A stretch of DNA of 19,072 nucleotides. It comes from an uncultured archaeon (GTDB lineage: Archaea > Thermoproteota > Nitrososphaeria > Nitrososphaerales > CALBXV01). The position numbers and the translations under genes were made by a program. The notes beneath the pieces were generated by a model. The model did no database searches, was not told where the DNA came from, and worked only from the letters and a program-made list of their open reading frames with translations. Where the stretch lies: positions 1-19,072 of the forward strand of contig CALBXV010000536.1 in assembly GCA_937890045.1 (NCBI GenBank). Reading direction: 5' to 3'. Below are positions 5,363 through 12,282 of this stretch, one piece after another; the first letter of the stretch is position 1; the number at the start of each line of letters is the position of its first letter.

Positions 5363-5580
5363 AGAAAATTGATGAGGACGAATATGATCCATCAGGATTT
5401 AATCTTGGTGAGTCTATATCTGAATTAAAGAGAATTGCGGACAAAATAAGTGTAGTGAGAATCATACAGGGTAATAGTGAAGATGTAGTAATGTATATGA
5501 GGATTAAATCTATTATAGAGCATATGGAAATACCAGAGCTAGTAGGGCATGAAGAGAAAGAAAACTATTTCAAAGCATGA
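5347..5580 (+). CDS. Hypothetical small helical protein (77 aa)
   Basis: The start is a TTG preceded by AAGGA at nine bases, overlapping the phosphoesterase end by 16 bases. The protein is acidic and mostly helical (SISELKRIADKISVVRIIQG, then MYMRIKSIIEHME). No motif is recognised. It is one of two small proteins lying between the phosphoesterase and TerL, and may be a packaging accessory. There is no ATG near the beginning, so the start is inferred from the ribosome site. Confidence 0.55.
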   Translation: MLDQLKKIDEDEYDPSGFNLGESISELKRIADKISVVRIIQGNSEDVVMYMRIKSIIEHMEIPELVGHEEKENYFKA

Positions 5581-5782
5581 CCTTATTAGAACTCTTAAGG
5601 CACATCGCCTTAAACTTGACCAGTTGTATCAGTTGTTGTATATACAGCAGAATGAGCTAGTACAGTATGTTGATTTTAAAGGGGAAACCGAAGACTTTGA
5701 AAAATGGTTAAAAGAGAAATATGAACGTCAACAGTCAGAACGTAGCGAAGGCGGAGGAAATTCTTCAGACAGCGAAGAATGA
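5549..5782 (+). CDS. Hypothetical small charged helical protein (77 aa)
   Basis: The ATG at 5549 overlaps the previous gene by 32 bases, and the end overlaps the terL start by 62 bases. The N-terminal half is basic and helical (MKRKKTISKHDLIRTLKAHR). It is followed by a Gln/Leu-rich helix (LDQLYQLLYIQQNELVQYV) and an acidic, Ser/Gly-rich tail ending NSSDSEE. The pattern suggests a coiled-coil oligomer with a disordered tail. No family is recognised. Long overlaps on both sides are unusual but fit a tightly packed phage operon. Confidence 0.6.
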   Translation: MKRKKTISKHDLIRTLKAHRLKLDQLYQLLYIQQNELVQYVDFKGETEDFEKWLKEKYERQQSERSEGGGNSSDSEE

Positions 5783-7283
5783 CCTTATAGCCTTTGGTAA
5801 ATTATTTCTCCCTGATGATTTTATGCGGAGTGAAACTCCAGCATTTCATTATGAAATTGCTGATGCGATAGATGACTCACAAGTAAAGCAATTAGCTATT
5901 ATTGTTCCCCGTGGTCACGGGAAAACTATTCTTACAAAAGCATCCATTATTAAAGATTTCTGTTTTCAGACAGGGAATGACCTTTTGTTTTATGGGTGGA
6001 TCAGTGCCACACAAAAACTTAGCGTAGGAAATATGGATTATGTTAAATATCATCTAGAGTACAATGATAAATTGAAATATTACTTTGGAACTTTAAGGGG
6101 CCCAAAATGGACGGAAGAAGATATAGAGTTATCTAATGGATGTAAGCTTATTTCCAAGAGCAATGTTTCTGGTATTAGAGGTGGAGCAAAACTTCACAAG
6201 AGATATGACTTAGTTATCCTAGACGACTTTGAACATGAAGCAAACACAATAACTCATGATGCGAGGGCTAAAAATGCAAATCTTGTTACAGCTGTTGTAT
6301 ATCCTGCTTTGGAGCCTCATACTGGTAGGCTCCGTGTTAACGGGACTCCTGTACATTACGACAGCTTCATTAATAATCTTCTCGGACAATATCAAAAAGC
6401 AGCTAAAGAAAGAGAAAAATTCTCTTGGAGAGTCATTACGCACAAAGCTCTTGACAAAGATGGAAACACTTTATGGCCAAGCTTCTTCGGTAAGAAAAAG
6501 CTAGAAGAAAAGAAAAAGTTCTATAGAGACTCTGGTCAGTCTTCCAAGTTTTACCAAGAGTACATGATGGAGGTTATGAGTGAAGAAGATGCGATGTGGA
6601 AAAGGTCAGATGTTCGGTATTGGCAAGGCTATTACCACCACGAGGATGGGATTAACTATATCGTACAAGACAAAGAAAAGAAGCCTATCAATACATTTAT
6701 CGGGTGTGACCCTGCTACTGATATTGATACTAAGGAATCTGATTTTAGTGTCATTATGGTTGTGGGTATTTGTCCAGATAATAACCTCTACGTCTTTGAA
6801 TATGAAAGACACAGAAGTATACCAACAGTGGGTTCAAAATCATTCACTGGGGATTTCATAAATAAGAAGGGTGTTGTGGATTATATAATTAGTCTTTATG
6901 ATAAGTATCATTGTACTAGTGCAACAGTTGAAGATGTAGCTATGAATAGGAGCATATTCCAATCTTTGAATGACGAGAGAAGAAGACTAAATAGATTTGA
7001 CTTAGCAGTAATTTCTGAAAAACCAGGGGGTGCACAGAAAAGAAATCGTATATATAGTGGTCTATCGGGAAGATTCAGCATGGGTACTGTACATTTGAGG
7101 GACAATCACTTTGATTTGGTACGGGAAGTGCTTACATTCGGACCAAGAATGGCGCATGATGACACCATAGAAGCTCTTTATTATGCCAATGTTCACGCAT
7201 TTGCTCCCAATATGAAGAGAAACGAGAAAGAAAAGACATGGGTGAAGCCTGTTCGTAAGGCAAAGCCCTGGATTGTAGCATAA
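5721..7283 (+). CDS. Terminase large subunit (TerL), ATPase plus nuclease
   Basis: This is the packaging motor protein, 520 residues. The ATPase half has a Walker A-like loop VPRGHGKT (residues 62-69), Walker B LVILDD (164-169) with E171 as the likely catalytic acid, and the coupling motif NGTP (207-210). The RNase H-like nuclease half has three acidic sites: D330 in GCDPATD, E404 in ATVEDVA, and D480/D481 in MAHDDTIEAL. Length and order are typical of TerL. It cuts concatemeric DNA and drives it through the portal (gene at 9099). The chosen ATG has an AAGAGAAA site. The next gene starts immediately after the stop. The family call is confident; the packaging mode (pac, cos or direct repeats) cannot be read here. 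Confidence 0.93.
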   Translation: MNVNSQNVAKAEEILQTAKNDLIAFGKLFLPDDFMRSETPAFHYEIADAIDDSQVKQLAIIVPRGHGKTILTKASIIKDFCFQTGNDLLFYGWISATQKLSVGNMDYVKYHLEYNDKLKYYFGTLRGPKWTEEDIELSNGCKLISKSNVSGIRGGAKLHKRYDLVILDDFEHEANTITHDARAKNANLVTAVVYPALEPHTGRLRVNGTPVHYDSFINNLLGQYQKAAKEREKFSWRVITHKALDKDGNTLWPSFFGKKKLEEKKKFYRDSGQSSKFYQEYMMEVMSEEDAMWKRSDVRYWQGYYHHEDGINYIVQDKEKKPINTFIGCDPATDIDTKESDFSVIMVVGICPDNNLYVFEYERHRSIPTVGSKSFTGDFINKKGVVDYIISLYDKYHCTSATVEDVAMNRSIFQSLNDERRRLNRFDLAVISEKPGGAQKRNRIYSGLSGRFSMGTVHLRDNHFDLVREVLTFGPRMAHDDTIEALYYANVHAFAPNMKRNEKEKTWVKPVRKAKPWIVA

Positions 7284-7922
7284 ATGCCAGAAACTGGAGT
7301 TCCAAAGAATTTGCATAGGTCATTAGACTTATTGGGTCTAGCACCTGGTGGAATGCCTTTTGATATGTTAAATGCAGCTCTATATGCAAAAGAACGTAAG
7401 TGGGGCCCTAGTTTATGGTCTTTAGCTGCTGCTGTTCCTTTTGCTGGGACTGCTGTGGGTCTTGCAAAGATTTCAAGAGAGGCTATAGAGATTGGCCCTT
7501 TTTATAGAAAACTTTTAAGGGAGGCTGAAAGCAAGGGATTTTTCAAGGGTGAGGTTCCCGAAGCATTTTCTGCTGATACATATTTGACAACTTTTCGGAC
7601 TAAGAAGGGATTAGCCAACTGGCAAAAGCGACTTGAAAGAGAGTTTGGTGGAGGGAAAAAACTTAAAACATTTGAAAAATATAAACCCGTGAGAACTGCT
7701 GGTGGAGCACAGGAAGGGATGATTGGTACTCAGAGAGTTCCAGAGGCAGCACAGAGAACGGTTGTAAAAGCAGTAAGAGACCCGAGAAGTAGGAAAGTAT
7801 CTACGGATGTTGGATTTTCAAGAAAGACGCCAGCGGAACAAAGAAGTATAGTTAGAGAAGAAAAGGAAACTATGCGGCTCCTTGATAGAGAGAAAAAGAG
7901 AAAGAGAAGACGTGGCTACTAG
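7284..7922 (+). CDS. Structural-type protein with pre-toxin-like hydrophobic segment
   Basis: The product is 212 residues, starting directly after the terL stop (TAAATG). Residues ~14-62 contain a hydrophobic Gly/Ala-rich stretch: LDLLGLAPGG, then DMLNAALY, then SLWSLAAAVPFAGTAVGLAK. The pattern resembles the pre-toxin segment of bacterial polymorphic toxins and similar segments in some phage virion proteins; this is a by-eye match. The remainder is basic and probably extended, ending in a strongly positive tail (EKKRKRRRGY). A basic, partly membrane-seeking protein encoded among late genes could be packaged and ejected with DNA. That is inference, and no catalytic motif is seen. Confidence 0.65.
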   Translation: MPETGVPKNLHRSLDLLGLAPGGMPFDMLNAALYAKERKWGPSLWSLAAAVPFAGTAVGLAKISREAIEIGPFYRKLLREAESKGFFKGEVPEAFSADTYLTTFRTKKGLANWQKRLEREFGGGKKLKTFEKYKPVRTAGGAQEGMIGTQRVPEAAQRTVVKAVRDPRSRKVSTDVGFSRKTPAEQRSIVREEKETMRLLDREKKRKRRRGY

Positions 7923-7929
7923 AGATGAA

Positions 7930-8130
7930 ATGACTAGTAATCCTGCTAGGGCATCATTGCCCTCTATGGAGAGTAGAACTCTACAGGGAAGAGATAATGC
8001 TGATACGTATAAAGGTGGAGCTAAATCGTTTTGGCAAACCTTTGTTGGAGATGATACACACAGGAACAGGCTTCGCGTTGTTAAAGGCTCTTATGATAAG
8101 AAGTATTTTCCCAAAATAAAGGATATTTAA
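7930..8130 (+). CDS. Hypothetical small polar protein (66 aa)
   Basis: The frame is open from 7882, but only non-ATG starts lie there. The ATG at 7930 (MTSNPARASLPSMESRTLQG) is chosen; a GTG at 7912 with a purine-rich leader is the alternative. The protein is polar and basic, with a C-terminal part (SFWQTFVGDDTHRNRLRVV) that could be a short folded unit. It lies between two late genes with gaps of 7 bases and 1 base. No family is recognised. Confidence 0.55.
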   Translation: MTSNPARASLPSMESRTLQGRDNADTYKGGAKSFWQTFVGDDTHRNRLRVVKGSYDKKYFPKIKDI

Positions 8131-8131
8131 A

Positions 8132-8680
8132 ATGGTACAACGAAAAGCACAAGGGCATCAACATACTAAGAAAGAGTTAGCAAGAGCGGAAGAGTTATTT
8201 CGCAAGTATAACAATGATATGCTAAGAAGAAATGTAGAAGGAATTTATAATCATGCTAGGCATCAAGCTCCGTCTACAAATGCTAACTTTCATCGTGGGT
8301 ATCAGCGTAACCCACAACAGCCAAATCCATATGGTTCTGTTATTGATGGTCATCAAGACCCAGAACTATTAAACTTTGCAGAAAAGGAAACTGCACGGCT
8401 TAGGAAACTTCTGCCGCAAGCAGCAACAGATTTCATGAAAGAGTATGAAGGATTTTATGGGGATATAGGAGGAAAGGGGACTGCGTGGATGGAGTCAACA
8501 TCGGAGGATTTTTGGGAGTTCTTTTTTGAAAAGAACGCTGGAGATATTCATGGGAAACTTAAAAAAGCAGGAGTGGATGTGTGGGATGGAAAACATGCTC
8601 TATATGATTCTTCTGGTAAGTATATAGATAAGGACGCATCAGGCAGAATTATGGATGTACTGAAAGATAAGAAACTTTAA
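8132..8680 (+). CDS. Hypothetical late protein (182 aa)
   Basis: AAGGA lies before the ATG at good spacing. The N-terminal third is basic and helical (TKKELARAEELFRKYNNDML). The next part is Asn/Gln/Pro-rich and probably unfolded. The C-terminal part is a helical and mixed domain (SEDFWEFFFEKNAGDIHGKL, then a Gly/Asp-rich DSSGKYIDKDASGR turn). No catalytic signature, membrane segment or signal peptide is seen. It directly precedes the endolysin gene by three bases. A minor virion or ejected protein is possible; this is inference from location only. Confidence 0.65.
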   Translation: MVQRKAQGHQHTKKELARAEELFRKYNNDMLRRNVEGIYNHARHQAPSTNANFHRGYQRNPQQPNPYGSVIDGHQDPELLNFAEKETARLRKLLPQAATDFMKEYEGFYGDIGGKGTAWMESTSEDFWEFFFEKNAGDIHGKLKKAGVDVWDGKHALYDSSGKYIDKDASGRIMDVLKDKKL

Positions 8681-8683
8681 TTA

Positions 8684-9097
8684 ATGCCTAGATTCGGGAA
8701 AAGGTCAAAGAAGAGATTAGCAACTTGTGATATAAAGTTGCAGAAGTTATTTGAGGAAGTAGTGAAGCATTTTGATTGTACAGTAATACAAGGGCACAGA
8801 GGTGAAAAAGAACAAAATCAAGCCTATGACGCGGGACGAAGTAAGCTTCGTTATCCTGATGGTAAGCATAATGCTAGTCCTTCAAGAGCCGTGGACGTGG
8901 CTCCTTACCCCGTGGACTGGGAAGACCGTGATAGGTTTCATTACTTTAGTGGTTTTGTTATGGGCATGGCGACAAGGCTTGAAAAGAAAGTTCCAACCTT
9001 AAAACTCCGATGGGGAGGGGACTGGGACCAAGACACCGAAGTTAAAGATAATAGGTTTGATGATTTAGTTCACTTTGAGTTAGTGGGAGAAGAGTAA
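8684..9097 (+). CDS. Endolysin, M15-type zinc peptidase (L-alanyl-D-glutamate endopeptidase-like)
   Basis: The product is 137 residues, the usual size for a single-domain M15 endolysin that cuts peptidoglycan cross-bridge peptides. Motifs: QGHRGEKEQNQAYDAGRSK (residues 36-53) like the conserved 'G.R..eeQn.ay..G.S' segment; KHNASPSRAVDVAPYP (61-76) with zinc ligands H62 and D71; WGGDWD (110-115); and DDLVHFEL (126-133) with H130 as the third ligand and an Asp before it as catalytic acid. No signal peptide is present, so it needs a holin for release. The ribosome site is weak, suggesting coupling to upstream genes. A two-membrane ORF is embedded in its +1 frame (8802-9002). The peptidase family is confident; the exact bond cut is inferred. 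Confidence 0.9.
   Translation: MPRFGKRSKKRLATCDIKLQKLFEEVVKHFDCTVIQGHRGEKEQNQAYDAGRSKLRYPDGKHNASPSRAVDVAPYPVDWEDRDRFHYFSGFVMGMATRLEKKVPTLKLRWGGDWDQDTEVKDNRFDDLVHFELVGEE
8802..9002 (+). CDS. Candidate embedded holin-like ORF in +1 frame of the endolysin gene
   Basis: The ORF has 66 codons with a GTG start at 8802 (ATG alternative at 8826), wholly inside the endolysin gene. The product has a basic N-terminus (KKNKIKPMTRDE), a hydrophobic segment at ~14-29 (VSFVILMVSIMLVLQ), a Trp-rich loop with Pro and Gly (PWTWLLTPWTGK), a second segment at ~43-56 (VIGFITLVVLLWAW) and a basic tail (RQGLKRKF). Two membrane passes with positive ends inside is the usual plan of a short holin. The upstream ribosome site is poor. 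Alternative-frame translations of charged genes often look hydrophobic, so this may be chance. No other holin is seen in the window. Confidence 0.35.
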   Translation: MKKNKIKPMTRDEVSFVILMVSIMLVLQEPWTWLLTPWTGKTVIGFITLVVLLWAWRQGLKRKFQP

Positions 9098-9098
9098 T

Positions 9099-11369
9099 AT
9101 GCCTAGAATCTCTGATAAGAAAAAAGCAGAAATTAATGCGGAGCTTTGGAGAAGAGCTAATGGAACAAAACGTCAGCGGTGGCAAAGTATACAACAACAA
9201 GCTTATGATTTTTATTTAGACCAGCAACTAACTGCTGATGAAGAATCCTCTCTACAGGATGCAGGAATGCCTACTTTTACTATTAATAGGATTACTCCTG
9301 TTATTGAGATGATGAAGTATTTCGTAACAGCTAAGAATCCTAGATGGCAAGCTGTTGGCGCTGAGGGAAGTGATACTGATGTGGCAGCTGTTCATTCAGA
9401 TATAGCTGATTATTGTTGGCATCAGTCTAATGGACATTCGCTTTATTCTCATGTTATTCAAGATGCTTTAACAAAAAGTATAGGGTATTTTCTTATAGAT
9501 GTTGACCCCGACATGGATAGGGGAATGGGAGAAGTTGTATTTAAGAGAGTTGATCCCTTTGATGTATTTGTTGATCCGATGAGTACTGATTTTCTCTTCA
9601 GAGATGCTGCTTATGTGATAATAAAGAAAGACGTAGCTAAGCAGTTTCTTATGTCTCTATATCCAGACATGAAAAGAAAGATTAAGAAGGCTTCTGGTAG
9701 TCCAGAGATTGGGAATGTTTTCTCCATGAGAAGTGTTTCAAGTTCTACTACAATACAAGAACCAGATGTAGGAGGTGAAGCTTATGACCCTCTGACAGCG
9801 GAAGAGGATGATATAATAGATTATTATGAAGTCTATAGAAAGATAAAAGTTCCCTTTTATAATATTTTCGTGAATGTCCCTCCATCTGAGCAAGAGATGG
9901 ATGCTATTAAGGCAGAAGCTAAAGAACAGCTAACAATGTTTATGAAGGAAGTGGAAGTTGGATTAAAAGAAAAAGAACAATCTTTGATGATGGCTGTTGA
10001 GCGTGGGGAAATGATAGAAGAAAGAGCAAAGCTTGAGATGGAAAAGGCGAAAGCTGAAGCTAAGGATGCCATCCAACAGCAAGAACAAGTTATCATGTCT
10101 AAGATTATAGAGAGGGAAAGTAGAGTTGAGAACACAGTTGTTTCAGAGTTAGAATTTAAAGCTTTACAGGAATCTGCGGAGTTTAATAAGAATCTAGTAG
10201 AATCTGTTAAATTTTATGATACCCGTGTAAACTTATCATGTTCTATTGGGGATGTGATATTGTATGAATACGTTCTTCCCTGTACGCAGTATCCTATTAT
10301 TCCATTAATGTATCAATGGACTGGAACACCATTTCCCGTTAGTGCTGTTACTCCATTAGTCGGTAAACAACAAGAATTAAATAAAGCTCATCAGATAATG
10401 ATTCACAATGCAAACTTATCATCTAATCTGAGATGGCTATATGAAGAAGGATCAGTACCAGAAGATGAGTGGGAACAGTATTCTTCAGCACCAGGTGCTT
10501 TATTAAAGTATAGGCAGGGGTTTACTCCTCCAGTTCCTGTCCAGCCTCTTCCTCTTAATCAGGCTTTTTTCCAATTAACGACAGTAGGAAGACAGGATAT
10601 GGAATACTTATCAGGTATTTATTCTTCTATGCAAGGTGATGTTGGACAACAGCATGAAACTTATAGAGGATTATTACAGGCTGATGAGTATGGTACTAGG
10701 AGAATAAAAGCATGGATGGAAAGCACTGTTGAGCCAGCATTAGAACATTTAGGGACAGTATTTAAGGAAATGGCACAAAATGCTTATACGGCACAGAAAG
10801 TATTTAGAATAGTTCAACCTAGTGCTTTACAGGATCAGAAAGAAGTGGAAATTAACATACCTATTTACAATGATTTTGGTCAGGCAATTTCAAAGTGGAA
10901 AGATTATGGAACTGCGAAATTTGATGTGAGAATTGTATCTGGCTCCACTCTACCTGTTAATAGATGGGCATTATTAGAGGAATACTTCAGATGGTATCAA
11001 GCAGGACTTATAGATGATATTGCCATGTTAGCGGAAACAGATGTTCGTGGAAAAGAAAATATTATGAAAAGAAAATCTATCTACGCTCAGCTCAAGAATC
11101 AAGTAGCTGAGATGGAAGAAGCCCTAAAGGACAGAGAGGGCACGATTGAGACTTTATCTAGGCAAGTCGTACAGGCTGGCATTAAAGATAAGGTAAGAGA
11201 AGCAGACAAGGAGATTTCTTCCGAGTCTATGAAGACTGAAGCACAGCAGAAATACCTTCGCGACACGTTACGTACTCAAGTTGACAGTACCCGAAAGGAC
11301 CTGGAACGTGAGAAAAACGTAGCAGTGAAGGAATTTAAGCTTGGGCTAAAGGAAGCAAAAAACACTTGA
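9099..11369 (+). CDS. Portal protein (P22-like), with internal and C-terminal coiled coils
   Basis: The product is 756 residues and forms the dodecameric ring through which DNA enters and leaves the head. The N-terminal ~260 residues match the P22-type portal pattern: MPTFTINRITPVIEMMKYFV, then NPRWQAVG, an aromatic helix (DYCWHQSNG), GYFLIDVDPD and VDPFDVFVDPMS. Residues ~400-560 continue the core (YPIIPLMYQWTGTPFPVSAV, then DVGQQHETYRGLLQADEYG). Two features stand out. A charged coiled-coil insert lies at ~262-370 (KAKAEAKDAIQQQEQ) between core parts. A long C-terminal coil lies at ~655-750, which could be a barrel-like or DNA-contacting extension. GGGAGAAGAG precedes the ATG. It is followed 41 bases later by the scaffold gene. 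Confidence 0.9.
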   Translation: MPRISDKKKAEINAELWRRANGTKRQRWQSIQQQAYDFYLDQQLTADEESSLQDAGMPTFTINRITPVIEMMKYFVTAKNPRWQAVGAEGSDTDVAAVHSDIADYCWHQSNGHSLYSHVIQDALTKSIGYFLIDVDPDMDRGMGEVVFKRVDPFDVFVDPMSTDFLFRDAAYVIIKKDVAKQFLMSLYPDMKRKIKKASGSPEIGNVFSMRSVSSSTTIQEPDVGGEAYDPLTAEEDDIIDYYEVYRKIKVPFYNIFVNVPPSEQEMDAIKAEAKEQLTMFMKEVEVGLKEKEQSLMMAVERGEMIEERAKLEMEKAKAEAKDAIQQQEQVIMSKIIERESRVENTVVSELEFKALQESAEFNKNLVESVKFYDTRVNLSCSIGDVILYEYVLPCTQYPIIPLMYQWTGTPFPVSAVTPLVGKQQELNKAHQIMIHNANLSSNLRWLYEEGSVPEDEWEQYSSAPGALLKYRQGFTPPVPVQPLPLNQAFFQLTTVGRQDMEYLSGIYSSMQGDVGQQHETYRGLLQADEYGTRRIKAWMESTVEPALEHLGTVFKEMAQNAYTAQKVFRIVQPSALQDQKEVEINIPIYNDFGQAISKWKDYGTAKFDVRIVSGSTLPVNRWALLEEYFRWYQAGLIDDIAMLAETDVRGKENIMKRKSIYAQLKNQVAEMEEALKDREGTIETLSRQVVQAGIKDKVREADKEISSESMKTEAQQKYLRDTLRTQVDSTRKDLEREKNVAVKEFKLGLKEAKNT

Positions 11370-11410
11370 TTTGTAAACATACTGTTCATAAGATAAGGAG
11401 AGTCTAAATT

Positions 11411-12265
11411 ATGGCAGAAGAACAAGCAGATAACCTAGGAGAACAGGTACTTGGTACAGGTGATTCTAGTCCTGGAGATTTGCCAGCCGAAGATTTCTTT
11501 GCAGCTCTAGACAGACAAGTCAACAAAGGAATCTTAGATGACTCGGCTATGGAAGCTCAGGAACAGACAACCTCTCAGGAGCAAACAGCAAACACTGTTG
11601 ATGAGAGCGCTGTAGAAGAGCACGATTGGCAGAAAAGATATGCGGATTCAAGCTCAGAAGCTCAGCGGATTAACTCCCGACTGAAAGAACTTGAACCTTA
11701 CGCACCTATCTTAGATGCTATGAAAGAAGACCCTAATTTAATTACGCATGTGCGTGGTTATTTTGAGGGCGGTGGTTCAACACCCAGCTCTTTAAAGGAG
11801 AAACTTGAATTGGATGAAGATTTTATTTTTGATGCTGATGAAGCAGTAAGAAATCCAAAATCTGACTCTTCCAAAGTACTCGGTGCTACTATTGATGGTA
11901 TAGTACAGAAGAGACTTGGCGATTTTGCTACTAAGCAACGAGCAGAAAGTCAAAAGACAGAAGATAGAAGTGCTTTTATGGAAAGGCATGAATTATCATC
12001 TGACCAGATGACTGATATTGTAGAGTTTGCTAAAAGTAGGGCGCTTAGTCTTGATGATATATACTATCTTTATAATAGGGAAGGCAGAGAAAGGAATATT
12101 GCTCAAAGTGCAAAAAATGAGATGGTAAACCAAATGAAGAATGTTCGTCAAAAACCTATTAGCGCAGCCTCATCTGGTTCTATGGATGTGGAAATTAGTG
12201 CTGATGACCAGGTATTTGATGCCCTCTTAAAAGCTGGTGATGTTGAGGAATTGTTAACAGCCTAA
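11411..12265 (+). CDS. Scaffold protein for capsid assembly
   Basis: The product is 284 residues and strongly acidic in its first ~75 residues (Gln/Glu/Ala/Thr-rich, disordered). Next come a helical region (DWQKRYADSSSEAQRINSRL), a central acidic helical part (DEDFIFDADEAVRNPKSD), and a C-terminal helix-rich segment that ends DQVFDALLKAGDVEELL. This plan, lying directly between portal and major capsid genes, is typical of scaffold proteins that guide procapsid assembly and then leave. AAGGAGAG precedes the ATG with a slightly long spacing. There is no protease motif, so the scaffold is presumably not self-cleaving. Sequence identity to any known scaffold cannot be judged by eye; gene order carries much of the weight. 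Confidence 0.82.
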   Translation: MAEEQADNLGEQVLGTGDSSPGDLPAEDFFAALDRQVNKGILDDSAMEAQEQTTSQEQTANTVDESAVEEHDWQKRYADSSSEAQRINSRLKELEPYAPILDAMKEDPNLITHVRGYFEGGGSTPSSLKEKLELDEDFIFDADEAVRNPKSDSSKVLGATIDGIVQKRLGDFATKQRAESQKTEDRSAFMERHELSSDQMTDIVEFAKSRALSLDDIYYLYNREGRERNIAQSAKNEMVNQMKNVRQKPISAASSGSMDVEISADDQVFDALLKAGDVEELLTA

Positions 12266-12282
12266 ACTAAGAGGTAACTAAA

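Noticed and set aside
6256..6504. Plus-strand hydrophobic ORF in another frame of terL
   Set aside because: It has no ribosome site and no charge pattern around membrane segments, and terL is strongly supported in its own frame.
7882..7929. TTG-started N-terminal extension of the 7930 gene
   Set aside because: The stretch is read from the basic tail codons of the previous gene; a TTG start there would need a 41-base overlap without a clear ribosome site.
9857..10135. Minus-strand Ser-rich ORF inside the portal gene
   Set aside because: It is antisense to the charged coil insert, with biased composition and no start signal.
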